DNA from: Pseudomonas wayambapalatensis
GTDB taxonomy: Bacteria > Pseudomonadota > Gammaproteobacteria > Pseudomonadales > Pseudomonadaceae
NCBI GenBank assembly: GCA_014268975.2
Contig: CP077096.1
Coordinates: 1 to 64,000 of the forward strand
DNA: 64,000 bases
Reading direction: 5' to 3'
Part shown: positions 1 to 7,858 of the stretch, in pieces
Layout of the letters: the number at the start of each line of letters is the position of its first letter
How positions within the stretch are numbered: position 1 is the stretch's first letter
The notes under the pieces: generated by a model
Told to the model about the DNA's origin: nothing
The model's input: only the letters and a program-made list of their open reading frames with translations
The model's database searches: none
Program-made: the position numbers and the translations under genes

Positions 1-129
1 GGCCAGCACGTTGTTCTTGAACTTGTCCGGCTCGATGTCGCGGACCAGCGACAGCAGGCCTGCCTGGTGGTCCACCAGCAATACGGCGGCGTCGTCTTTG
101 TTCAGGCGGTTGTAGGTGAATTGGCTCAT
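1..129 (-). CDS. ycaC: YcaC-like isochorismatase-family hydrolase (partial, N-terminus only)
   Basis: Only the first 43 codons are present; the rest runs off the left edge. The translation starts MSQFTYNRLNKDDAAVLLVD and continues into HQAGLLSLVRDIEPDKF, which I recognise as the N-terminus of YcaC, a cysteine-hydrolase-fold (isochorismatase superfamily) enzyme of unknown physiological substrate. The Asp in LLVDHQ is the first residue of the superfamily Asp-Lys-Cys triad; the Lys and Cys lie outside the window. A good ribosome-binding site (GAAGGAG) lies about 7 nt before the ATG. It diverges from the MscS gene across about 230 bp. Confidence 0.85.
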   Translation of the reverse strand, partial: MSQFTYNRLNKDDAAVLLVDHQAGLLSLVRDIEPDKFKNNVLA

Positions 130-363
130 GGTCGTGCTCCTTCGGGTGGGGTGGGTTGTTGTCTCGACTGCATGGGCACAGATTAAAAACATCGCGTTTC
201 TGGCGGTAGATAGCGAAAAACGGCCTTAGCGTTCTTTTTTTGGAACGATGAAACGGATGTCGCCCTTTTCACAGGTAAACCCACACCCACAGATGCCCCA
301 TTGCCTGGGCAACCAACCTGCTCTTTACTACCCCTCAGCCCTCCCCTAGCCCCCGAGACCACC

Positions 364-1791
364 ATGCTGGCCTTCATCCAGTCCTACCCCCTGCTGCTGG
401 GAACCTGCCTGATCTTCCTCGACCTGCTGCTCTGGCAACTGATCCCGCTGGAGCGCCGCGCCTGGCGTATCGTCACGCGCCTGGGCATCTTCGTGATCTT
501 CAGCGCCGTCCTGCTGGCCGCCGGCATGAGCCCGCTGCAACCGCCGCCATGGGCGGACGATGTCGCGCGCAACCTGATCGCCACGGTGCTGACCATCGGC
601 TGGTGGCTGTTCGGAGCGCGCACGGTGACGGTGGTGTTCGGCCTGCTGATGATCGCCCGCGGCAGTCACGGCGGGCGCCTGCTGCAGGATGTCGTGGGCG
701 CGCTGATCTTTCTTGCCGCAGCCGTGGCGGCGGCGGCCTATGTCCTGCAACTGCCGGTCAAAGGGCTGCTGGCGACCTCCGGAGTGATGGCCATCGTCAT
801 CGGCCTGGCGCTGCAGAGCACCCTGGCCGACGTGTTCTCCGGCATCGTGCTCAACACCACGCGGCCCTACCAGATCGGCGACTCGATCTCCATCGACGGC
901 ACCGAGGGCAAGGTGGTGGATATCGACTGGCGCGCCACGCGGCTGATCACCGGCAGCGGCAGCCTGGCGGTGATTCCCAACTCGGTGGCGGCCAAGGCGC
1001 GCCTGCTCAACCACAGCCGGCCAGCCGACCGCCACGGGGTTTCGATCAGTGTGGTGGTACCCGCCAGAATCCGCCCCAAGCGGGTGTTCGACGCGCTGGA
1101 GAAAGCCCTGCAAGGCACCAGCGCCCTGCTGCCGTCACCCGCAGCGAAAGTGTCGGTGAAAGCCTCGACGCTGGAGTCGGTGGAATACGAGGCCAGCGGT
1201 TTCATCGCCGACGCGGCGCAAAAGACCGACGTACGCAACCTGCTGTTCGACCTCGCCCACCGCCATCTCGAGGCCAGCGGTGTGATGTGGAACCTCGACC
1301 TGGCCGTCGCCCCGCGTAGTCGACAGCGTGAGCTGCTCGACGAAGTGCGGGTGTTCCGTTCGCTGAGCAGCGAGGAACGCGATGCCCTCAGCCAGCGCAT
1401 GATGGCGGTGGAGTATCTGGCCGACCAGGTGATCCTGGATGTCGGCCAACAGTCCGATCACTTGCTGGTGATCGGCAGCGGTGTGGTCCAGGCCTCGATC
1501 CGCAATGGCGACAAGCGCGTGGAGGCCGGGCGCATGGGGCCGGGGGAAGTGCTGGGGATCGAGGGCATCATGGACGAGAACAGTTCGTTCGCCGAGTTCC
1601 GCACCCTGACTGGCTGCCTGCTGTACCGGATCGACAAGGAGCAGGTGCGCAGTTGCCTGGCCGAGCGCGGCGACGTGGTGCAGGCGTTGAACAAGCTGCA
1701 GCGGTTCAGGCTGCTGAGCCGGGAGTCGCTGCTGATGCAGAAGCCGGCAGCGGTGAAGAAGGGCGGCTTTCTGAGTTGGCTGCACAAATAA
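364..1791 (+). CDS. MscS-family mechanosensitive channel with C-terminal cyclic-nucleotide-binding-like domain
   Basis: Inner-membrane channel of 475 residues. The N-terminal third holds about four hydrophobic segments. The MscS pore and beta domain follows, with the diagnostic stretch ALQSTLADVFSGI, then RPYQIGDSISIDG and a PNS motif. The last ~140 residues resemble a cNMP-binding beta roll (LADQVILDVGQQSDHLLVIGSG, then GPGEVLGIEGIM). The phosphate-binding cassette keeps the Glu of GE but has no Arg where ligand-binding members carry RxA (here SSFAEFRTL), so nucleotide binding is doubtful. I start at ATG 364 because the upstream TTG at 301 would add a Pro-rich leader before the first membrane helix. 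The gene ends in a perfect hairpin shared with amaA. Confidence 0.85.
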   Translation: MLAFIQSYPLLLGTCLIFLDLLLWQLIPLERRAWRIVTRLGIFVIFSAVLLAAGMSPLQPPPWADDVARNLIATVLTIGWWLFGARTVTVVFGLLMIARGSHGGRLLQDVVGALIFLAAAVAAAAYVLQLPVKGLLATSGVMAIVIGLALQSTLADVFSGIVLNTTRPYQIGDSISIDGTEGKVVDIDWRATRLITGSGSLAVIPNSVAAKARLLNHSRPADRHGVSISVVVPARIRPKRVFDALEKALQGTSALLPSPAAKVSVKASTLESVEYEASGFIADAAQKTDVRNLLFDLAHRHLEASGVMWNLDLAVAPRSRQRELLDEVRVFRSLSSEERDALSQRMMAVEYLADQVILDVGQQSDHLLVIGSGVVQASIRNGDKRVEAGRMGPGEVLGIEGIMDENSSFAEFRTLTGCLLYRIDKEQVRSCLAERGDVVQALNKLQRFRLLSRESLLMQKPAAVKKGGFLSWLHK

Positions 1792-1794
1792 GCG

Positions 1795-1826
1795 GGCCCC
1801 TTCGCGGGTTTATCCGCGAAGGGGCC
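1795..1826. terminator. Perfect hairpin between convergent MscS and amaA genes
   Basis: A 13-bp perfect stem (GGCCCCTTCGCGG paired with CCGCGAAGGGGCC) closes a 6-nt loop. It starts 4 nt after the MscS stop and 7 nt before the amaA stop on the other strand. The arms are REP-like (TTCGCGG core). It can act as a bidirectional terminator or mRNA 3' barrier, but there is no clear U-tract on either side. Confidence 0.6.
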
Positions 1827-1833
1827 AGTGCAA

Positions 1834-3120
1834 TCAAAGCACCACGCGCAGGCACTGCCCTGCGTGATACAGCGAGAAGCCCGACTCGTAGAATGCCGTG
1901 CGCAACGAAGGCGCACTCACCGGCTTCATCGGTGAGAACGGGATCGGCAGGCGGTCCGGATCATCCTTGAGCAGAAACTGCGCAAGAGCCCGGCCAATCA
2001 CGGTGCCCGTGGTATTGCCACGGCCGTTGTAGCCTGTCACCGCTACCACTCCCGACGCCGGTTCGAACAGACGCATCAGGTGGTCGGGGGTAAAGTCGAT
2101 GCAGCCGGTCCAGTGCATTTCCCACTCGACCTTGCCCAGCTCAGGGAAGTAATGGCTCTGGATGCGATCGGCCCAACTGCGCACGAACCACGCCGGCTTG
2201 TTGTCGACCCGGCCCAGGCTGCCGAGCAGCAGGCGACCCTGATCATCACGGCGGATACTGCTGAGCACGGTGCGGGTATCCCACGAGCCCTGGCCATGGG
2301 GCAGGATCCTGTCGGCCACCGCACCCTGCAGCGGCTTGGAGGCGATCTGATAGTAGTAGCCGCGGAAGAAGTGCTTCTGCAGGTGGCTCCAGTCGCCTTC
2401 GGTGTAGGCGCCCGTGGAAATCACCACCTTGTCGGCGCGCACGCTGCCACGGTTGGTGGCGACTCGCCAGCCGTCGCCATCACGCGTCAGGCCTTCGACC
2501 GCCGATTGCTGGAACAGCTTGCCACCCAGACGCTGCACCGCCGAGGCCAGGCCTTGGGTGTAGCCCATGGGGTTGATGGTGCCGGCGCGGCGGTCGAGCA
2601 GCGCGGCGGAAATCTTGTCGGTGCCGCAGTATTCCTGGCATTCGGCCCCCCGCAACAGTTCCACGTCGGCACCCCGGCGACGCCATTGTTCATGGCGTGC
2701 CTCGAGGTCGGCGAGGCCCGTGGCGTTGTGCGCCATATGCAGGTTGCCTTTGTGCTGGGCCTGGCAGTCGATGCCCAGGCGTTCGATCATGGCGAAGACT
2801 TCACCGGGCGCCTCGCCAAGCACCTTGTTCAGGCGCCCGCCCTGCTCCAGCCCCAAGGTCGCCTCGACATCGTCGGGACGGATCCAGGTCCCGGCGTTGA
2901 CCAACCCGACATTGCGCCCGGAGCCGCCATGTCCAACCTTCCAGGCCTCCAGCAGGATGACCGACTTGCCCTGTTCGAGCAGGTGGATCGCCGCCGACAG
3001 CCCGGTGATTCCTGCGCCGATCACGCAGACATCGGCCGTGTGCTCACCGGCCAGCGCCTGTGAAGCGACGGTCGGTCGGGTGATCGATTCCCACAGACAT
3101 TCTTGACGCAGTTCGGACAT
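1834..3120 (-). CDS. amaA: L-pipecolate oxidase (FAD-dependent DAO-family oxidoreductase)
   Basis: A 428-residue flavoprotein of the DAO/GlpO fold. The Rossmann dinucleotide-binding motif is near residue 35 (VIGAGITGLSAA), the flavin-attachment-like GGSGRNVGL near residue 65, and a C-terminal GYNGRGNTTGT loop. Members beside amaB in Pseudomonas putida oxidise L-pipecolate to delta1-piperideine-6-carboxylate, which equilibrates with aminoadipate semialdehyde, the AmaB substrate. It follows amaB in the same direction after a 173-bp gap holding REP elements. The wider family includes PuuB-like polyamine oxidases (another member is at 50861-52153). The adjacency to amaB and hglS, rather than sequence alone, makes pipecolate the best substrate call. 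Confidence 0.85.
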   Translation of the reverse strand: MSELRQECLWESITRPTVASQALAGEHTADVCVIGAGITGLSAAIHLLEQGKSVILLEAWKVGHGGSGRNVGLVNAGTWIRPDDVEATLGLEQGGRLNKVLGEAPGEVFAMIERLGIDCQAQHKGNLHMAHNATGLADLEARHEQWRRRGADVELLRGAECQEYCGTDKISAALLDRRAGTINPMGYTQGLASAVQRLGGKLFQQSAVEGLTRDGDGWRVATNRGSVRADKVVISTGAYTEGDWSHLQKHFFRGYYYQIASKPLQGAVADRILPHGQGSWDTRTVLSSIRRDDQGRLLLGSLGRVDNKPAWFVRSWADRIQSHYFPELGKVEWEMHWTGCIDFTPDHLMRLFEPASGVVAVTGYNGRGNTTGTVIGRALAQFLLKDDPDRLPIPFSPMKPVSAPSLRTAFYESGFSLYHAGQCLRVVL

Positions 3121-3173
3121 GGCCCGGCTCCAGCAATATTGTTCTTGTTGCGGTTAGGTCGGCGTACCGCCCA

Positions 3174-3284
3174 ATCGCGGGAAAAGCCCGCTCCTACAGG
3201 GATCCCCATCGCCTGCGCGATCCCTGTAGGAGCGGCGGTTCGGCGCCCCGACTTGTCCCGCGAACCGGGGGCCAAAGCCCCCGG
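3174..3284. repeat. REP doublet plus hairpin between amaB and amaA
   Basis: A P. putida-type REP (ATCGCGGG, then AGCCCGCTCCTACAGGGA) at 3174-3202 is followed by an inverted partner (TCCCTGTAGGAGCGGC) at 3220-3236, with a further GTCCCGCGA part near 3256. Next to it, 3265-3284 forms an 8-bp perfect stem CCGGGGGC-caaa-GCCCCCGG about 10 nt past the amaB stop. These structures probably shape termination or processing between amaB and amaA. Confidence 0.75.
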
Positions 3285-3293
3285 CCATTCACC

Positions 3294-4784
3294 TCAGTCG
3301 AACACGATGCCCTGCGCCAGCGGCAGCTCACGCGAGTAGTTCACGGTATTGGTCTGACGGCGCATGTAGCCCTTCCACGCATCCGAACCGGACTCACGGC
3401 CACCACCCGTCTCTTTCTCGCCACCGAACGCGCCGCCGATTTCCGCGCCGCTGGTGCCGATGTTGACGTTGGCGATACCGCAATCACTGCCCGAGGCGCT
3501 CTGGAAGCGCTCGGCCTCGCGGATGTCGGTGGTGAAGATGCACGACGACAGGCCCTGTGGCACTTCGTTGTTCAGGCGCAGGGCCTCTTCGAAGTCATCG
3601 TAGGCCAGCACGTAGAGAATCGGCGCGAAGGTTTCGTGGCGCACCACCTCGCTCTGCGCCGGCATCTCGGCGATGGCGGGCGATACGTAGTAGGCATTGG
3701 GGTACTGGTCGGCCAATTGGCGCTCGCCACCGAAGACCTGCCCACCCTCGTCGCGCGCCTTGGCCAGCGCGCCCTGCATGGCGTCGAACGACAGCTTGTC
3801 GATCAGCGGGCCGACCAGGTTGTCTTTGCGCGGGTCGCCGATGCGCACCTTGCCGTAGGCGGCTTTGACACGGGCGACCACTTCGTCCTTGATCGAGCGG
3901 TGGACGATCAGCCGGCGCAGCGTGGTGCAGCGTTGGCCAGCGGTGCCCACGGCCGAGAACAGGATGCCGCGCACGGCCAGGTCGAGGTCGGCGCTCGGGG
4001 CGAGGATCATGGCGTTGTTGCCGCCCAGTTCGAGGATGCTGCGACCGAAGCGCGCCGCAACCCGCGGGCCCACTTCACGGCCCATGCGGGTGCTGCCGGT
4101 AGCGCTGACCAGCGGTACACGCGGGTCATCGACCAGGGCTTCACCGGCTTCACGCCCGCCGATCACCAGTTGGCTGAGGCCCTGCGGCGCCTCACCAAAG
4201 GCTTTCAGGGCCTTCTCGAACAGCGCCTGGCAGGCCAGTGCGGTCAGCGGGGTCTTTTCCGACGGTTTCCACGCCACCGAGTTGCCGGCTACCAGCGCCA
4301 GCGTGGTGTTCCATGCCCATACCGCAACCGGGAAGTTGAAGGCACTGATCACCCCGACCACGCCCAGCGGATGCCAGGATTCACGCATGTGATGGCCCGG
4401 ACGTTCGGAGGCGATGGTCAGGCCGTAGAGTTGACGCGACAGGCCGACGGCGAAGTCGCAGATGTCGATCATCTCCTGCACTTCGCCCAGGCCTTCCTGG
4501 GTGATCTTGCCGGCTTCGATGGACACCAGCTCGCCAAGGTCAGCCTTGTGCGCACGCAGCACTTCACCAAACAGACGCACCAGCTCGCCGCGACGCGGGG
4601 CCGGCACGTTGCGCCAGGCTTCGAAGGCTGCTTGCGCCTGGTCGATGCGGGCGATGGTCTCGGCCTTGCCGAGCAATTTCACCGAGGCGATCTGGCTGCC
4701 GTCGATCGGCGTGTGAACAGGGTAGTCGCCCTGGGTGTAATCCGCGGCGGCGACGCCGAGGCGCTCGAGCAATGCAGCAACCAT
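3294..4784 (-). CDS. amaB: L-2-aminoadipate-6-semialdehyde / piperideine-6-carboxylate dehydrogenase
   Basis: A 496-residue NAD(P)-dependent aldehyde dehydrogenase of the ALDH7-like group. It has the catalytic Cys in GTAGQRCTTLRR near residue 300, the general-base Glu in LELGGNNA, and the Asn of the ISAFNFPVAVW segment. In P. putida, AmaB oxidises the semialdehyde made by AmaA to L-2-aminoadipate in the pipecolate branch of lysine catabolism. It is transcribed leftward toward amaA and diverges from a LysR regulator across 137 bp that contains a LysR-type palindrome. ATG 4784 is preceded by GGAGAAGC. Length and motifs are complete. Confidence 0.92.
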   Translation of the reverse strand: MVAALLERLGVAAADYTQGDYPVHTPIDGSQIASVKLLGKAETIARIDQAQAAFEAWRNVPAPRRGELVRLFGEVLRAHKADLGELVSIEAGKITQEGLGEVQEMIDICDFAVGLSRQLYGLTIASERPGHHMRESWHPLGVVGVISAFNFPVAVWAWNTTLALVAGNSVAWKPSEKTPLTALACQALFEKALKAFGEAPQGLSQLVIGGREAGEALVDDPRVPLVSATGSTRMGREVGPRVAARFGRSILELGGNNAMILAPSADLDLAVRGILFSAVGTAGQRCTTLRRLIVHRSIKDEVVARVKAAYGKVRIGDPRKDNLVGPLIDKLSFDAMQGALAKARDEGGQVFGGERQLADQYPNAYYVSPAIAEMPAQSEVVRHETFAPILYVLAYDDFEEALRLNNEVPQGLSSCIFTTDIREAERFQSASGSDCGIANVNIGTSGAEIGGAFGGEKETGGGRESGSDAWKGYMRRQTNTVNYSRELPLAQGIVFD

Positions 4785-4881
4785 TGTGCTTCTCCTACAT
4801 CGGGTGAAGGGTTGAAAAGGTGATGGGGATCAGTATTAATCCGATTACATTGCTGCAACAAACGACCTTTATTCCTCTTAT

Positions 4882-4898
4882 CATTCCCCTGCGGAATG
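4882..4898. promoter_or_regulatory. Candidate LysR operator between amaB and its regulator
   Basis: A perfect interrupted palindrome CATTCC-N5-GGAATG lies in the 137-bp divergent region, 24 nt before the regulator ATG. It contains a T-N11-A LysR box. The same CATTCCCC half-site recurs upstream of hglS at 5950. Binding by the adjacent LysR protein is inferred. Confidence 0.5.
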
Positions 4899-4921
4899 GT
4901 ATCGCAGCCCTAGAGAGTGCC

Positions 4922-5812
4922 ATGTCCAAACGCCTGGTTCCGTCGATGACAGCCTTGCAGTGCTTCGAGGCCGCCGCCCGTCACCTGAACTTCACCCGCG
5001 CCGCCGAAGAGCTGCACCTGACCCAGAGCGCCGTCAGCAAGCAGGTGGCACAGCTCGAAGAGATGCTGCGTCACCACCTGTTCCTGCGCATCCGACGGCG
5101 CCTGCAGCTCACGCCGGCGGGTGCGCTGTACCTGGCCGAGGTCAACAAGATCCTCACCCAGGTGGACATGTCCAGCCGCTATGTCCTCACCTATGGCGAA
5201 CAGACCGAAGTATTGAAAGTAGCCACTCAACCGAGTTTTGGCGTGCGCTGGTTGATTCCTCGGCTCAAGGGCTTTGGCAAACGCCACCCCAACATCCACC
5301 TGGACATCCGCAACGAGATGGAGCCCTTCGCCCTGCTGCAGGGCTCGGCCGACGTGGTGTTCTTTTTCGGCCAGGGCACCTGGCCGGGTGCGACCTGCGT
5401 GGAACTGTTCGGCGAAGAGGTGGTGCCGGTGTGCGCCCCGGAGCTGCTGGGCGGACAAGAGCTGGACGGCCCCGGTGCGGTGGCCAGGCAGGTGCTGCTG
5501 CAAAGCACCTCGCGGCCGGAGGCCTGGCATGAATGGTTCCTGGAACAGGGGCTGCACACCGACAACAGCTACCATGGTCCGCGCTTCGATACCTTCTACA
5601 TGGCGCTCAGCGCCGCACAGTCCGGCTGCGGCGTGGCCCTGGTGCCGCGCTATCTGGCGGCCAAGGAATTGGCCGAAGGCAGCCTGGTAGTGGCCTGGAA
5701 CCATGCGATGCCGAGCAATGGCAAGCACTACCTGGCGTTCGCCGAACATGCGGCGGAGGTGCCGAAGGTGCGGGCGTTGGTGGAATGGATTCGCGCGCAG
5801 TTGCCGGGGTGA
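4922..5812 (+). CDS. LysR-family regulator of the lysine/pipecolate genes
   Basis: A 296-residue LysR-type transcription factor. The N-terminal winged helix-turn-helix (residues ~6-65) includes FTRAAEELHLTQSAVSKQVAQLE, and a periplasmic-binding-like effector domain follows. It resembles the GcvA subgroup (MTALQCFEAAARHLNFT). I use ATG 4922 rather than the upstream in-frame ATG at 4820 because the family starts with this short MSKRLVPSM leader and the candidate operator lies just before it. It sits between amaB (divergent) and hglS (same strand), so local control of amaBA and perhaps hglS is likely. The effector is not evident from sequence. A 63-bp REP hairpin follows the stop. Confidence 0.85.
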   Translation: MSKRLVPSMTALQCFEAAARHLNFTRAAEELHLTQSAVSKQVAQLEEMLRHHLFLRIRRRLQLTPAGALYLAEVNKILTQVDMSSRYVLTYGEQTEVLKVATQPSFGVRWLIPRLKGFGKRHPNIHLDIRNEMEPFALLQGSADVVFFFGQGTWPGATCVELFGEEVVPVCAPELLGGQELDGPGAVARQVLLQSTSRPEAWHEWFLEQGLHTDNSYHGPRFDTFYMALSAAQSGCGVALVPRYLAAKELAEGSLVVAWNHAMPSNGKHYLAFAEHAAEVPKVRALVEWIRAQLPG

Positions 5813-5827
5813 TGCGTTGGAGCGGCG

Positions 5828-5890
5828 GGCCCTATCGCGGGACCAGTCGCAGCGGCGAACCGCCGCTGCGACTGGTCCCGCGATAGGGCC
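5828..5890. repeat. Perfect 30-bp inverted repeat (REP-type cruciform) after the LysR gene
   Basis: Two exactly complementary 30-nt arms (5828-5857 and 5861-5890) flank a 3-nt loop AAC. The outer part is REP-like (GGCCCTATCGCGGGACC). The inner part GTCGCAGCGGCG-aac-CGCCGCTGCGAC also occurs at 43898-43926 in a second element. It begins 15 nt past the LysR stop and probably blocks readthrough into the hglS promoter region. Confidence 0.85.
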
Positions 5891-5949
5891 GGCAAATTCA
5901 ATAGCAAAAGGAATGACCCTCACACTTTTTTTCGCTTGTGGACAAAGTC

Positions 5950-5966
5950 CATTCCCCGCTTTCATG
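5950..5966. promoter_or_regulatory. Possible second LysR half-site upstream of hglS
   Basis: CATTCCCC, identical over 8 nt to the left half of the amaB operator candidate, is followed after GCT by TTCATG, a degraded right half. A GGAATG also occurs at 5910-5915. The site ends 33 nt before hglS. Shared control by the LysR gene is an inference from this motif alone. Confidence 0.3.
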
Positions 5967-5999
5967 TAAGGGTATCTACTGACCTTCAGGAAGCTAGCG

Positions 6000-7385
6000 A
6001 TGCCCGCCCACGATTTCGTCAGCCCCGACAGCATCCGCGCGCAGTTCTCTGCCGCCATGTCGCTCATGTACAAACAGGAAGTGCCGCTCTACGGCACGCT
6101 GCTGGAGCTGGTGAGCGAAATCAACCAGCAGGTCATGGCCCAGCAGCCTGAAGTGGCCCAGGCCCTGCGCTGGACCGGTGAAGTCGAACGCCTGGATCAG
6201 GAGCGCCATGGCGCGATCCGTGTCGGCACCGCCGAAGAGCTGGCGACCATCGCCCGCCTGTTCGCCGTCATGGGCATGGAGCCGGTTGGCTACTACGACC
6301 TGAGCTCGGCTGGGGTTCCGGTGCACTCCACCGCCTTTCGCGCGGTGCACGAACAGGCGCTGCACATCAGCCCGTTCCGCGTGTTCACCTCGCTGCTGCG
6401 CCTGGAGCTGATCGATAACCCGCCCCTGCGCGCATTGGCCCAGGACATCCTGGCCAAGCGCCAGATCTTCACCCCGCGCGTGCTGGAGCTGATCGCTCAG
6501 TGCGAACGCGACGGCGGCCTGAGCGCGGCCGATGCCGAAACCTTCGTACAGGAGGCGCTGCACACCTTCCGCTGGCACCAGCAGGCCACGGTCACCGCCG
6601 AACAGTACCAGCAACTGCACGACCAGCACCGCCTGATCGCCGATGTGGTGGCCTTCAAGGGCCCGCATATCAATCACCTGACCCCACGCACCCTGGACAT
6701 CGATGCAATCCAGGTCGGCATGCCGGCCAAGGGCATTCCGCCCAAAGCCGTGGTCGAAGGCCCACCCACCCGGCGCCACCCGATACTGCTGCGTCAGACC
6801 AGCTTCAAGGCATTGCAGGAAAAGGTCGCGTTCAGCGATGCCCAGGGCAGCCACACCGCGCGCTTCGGCGAAATCGAGCAACGGGGTGCGGCGCTGACCC
6901 CCAAAGGCCGTGCGCTCTACGACCGCCTGCTCGACGCTACCCGGGCCGCCCTCAACGGGGTGCCGGCCGAAACCAATGCCGAGCACTACAAGACGCTGCT
7001 GGCGCAGCACTTTGCCGAATTCCCGGATGATCTGACGCAGATGCGCGAGCAGGGGCTGGCCTACTTCCGTTACTTCGCCACCGAAAAAGGCCTGGCCGAG
7101 CGAGATCGCCAGGATCGACCGTCCACGCTACAAGGCCTGATCGACGCTGGCCATGTGCATTTCGAGGCGCTGGTGTACGAGGACTTCCTGCCGGTCAGTG
7201 CCGCAGGGATCTTCCAGTCGAACCTTGGCGACGATGCCCAGGCTGACTATGGCAGCAATGCCAACCGCGATGCCTTCGAGGCAGCGCTGGGCCTCAAGGT
7301 GCAGGACGAACTGGCGCTGTACGCCCAGAGCGAACGACGTTCGCTGCAAGCCTGTGCACAGGCCTTGGGCGTTGCGTTGGACTAG
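6000..7385 (+). CDS. hglS: 2-oxoadipate dioxygenase/decarboxylase, D-2-hydroxyglutarate synthase (DUF1338)
   Basis: A 461-residue DUF1338-family enzyme. HglS of P. putida (PP_5260 in KT2440, from memory) is an Fe(II) enzyme of vicinal-oxygen-chelate-like fold that converts 2-oxoadipate to D-2-hydroxyglutarate in lysine catabolism. As I recall, the KT2440 enzyme binds metal through His70, His226 and Glu294, with Arg74 in the substrate site. This protein has His70, Arg74 and His226 at exactly those positions, and a Glu at 293 (FGEIEQRG), one off and consistent with a small indel. The neighbouring amaA and amaB supply aminoadipate; the aminotransferase step is not in the window. AGGAAG precedes the ATG. 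Confidence 0.92.
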   Translation: MPAHDFVSPDSIRAQFSAAMSLMYKQEVPLYGTLLELVSEINQQVMAQQPEVAQALRWTGEVERLDQERHGAIRVGTAEELATIARLFAVMGMEPVGYYDLSSAGVPVHSTAFRAVHEQALHISPFRVFTSLLRLELIDNPPLRALAQDILAKRQIFTPRVLELIAQCERDGGLSAADAETFVQEALHTFRWHQQATVTAEQYQQLHDQHRLIADVVAFKGPHINHLTPRTLDIDAIQVGMPAKGIPPKAVVEGPPTRRHPILLRQTSFKALQEKVAFSDAQGSHTARFGEIEQRGAALTPKGRALYDRLLDATRAALNGVPAETNAEHYKTLLAQHFAEFPDDLTQMREQGLAYFRYFATEKGLAERDRQDRPSTLQGLIDAGHVHFEALVYEDFLPVSAAGIFQSNLGDDAQADYGSNANRDAFEAALGLKVQDELALYAQSERRSLQACAQALGVALD

Positions 7386-7424
7386 GGTCATCGGGGCTGC
7401 CAGGCAGCCCCTTCCCGCATGCCA

Positions 7425-7808
7425 TCACTCGCCGATGGCAGCCTTGTAGCCCGCCGCGTCCAGCAGTTTGTCCAGCTCGGCCTTGTCGCTTGGCTTGAGC
7501 TTGAAGATCCACGATTCGTAGGGCTCTTCATTGAGCAGCTCAGGGCTTTCGGCCAGCTCCTCGTTGACGGCGATGACTTCGCCTCCGACCGGGGCGTAGA
7601 TGTCGGATGCGGCCTTGACCGACTCGACCACCCCCGCAGCGTCGCCCGCGGCGAACACCTTGCCGACTTCGGCCAGTTCGACGAACACCACATCACCCAG
7701 AGCTTCCTGGGCGTGATCGCTGATACCCACGGTCACGGTGCCGTCGGCTTCCAGGCGCGCCCATTCATGACTTTCAGCAAAACGCAGGTCGGCGGGGATA
7801 TTGCTCAT
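7425..7808 (-). CDS. gcvH: Glycine cleavage system H protein
   Basis: A 127-residue lipoyl carrier protein. It starts [20 protein letters not shown]. The lipoyl-lysine segment is [20 protein letters not shown], with the modified Lys near residue 65. It shuttles the aminomethyl group between the P, T and L proteins. It lies 50 nt downstream of gcvT in the same direction, so they probably form one transcript. The P-protein gene gcvP, which normally follows in Pseudomonas gcv clusters, is absent: the gene beyond the stop is the convergent hglS, 39 nt away. H function here must rely on a GcvP encoded elsewhere. Confidence 0.95.
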   Translation of the reverse strand: MSNIPADLRFAESHEWARLEADGTVTVGISDHAQEALGDVVFVELAEVGKVFAAGDAAGVVESVKAASDIYAPVGGEVIAVNEELAESPELLNEEPYESWIFKLKPSDKAELDKLLDAAGYKAAIGE

Positions 7809-7858
7809 GTGTCGTATTCCTCGGTTGGCTCAGCGGTCTACCGCCGGTAATTGAGTGT

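Noticed and set aside
2080..3063. A 327-codon rightward frame opposite amaA
   Set aside because: It is antisense to a complete, well-recognised flavoprotein and shows no family resemblance.
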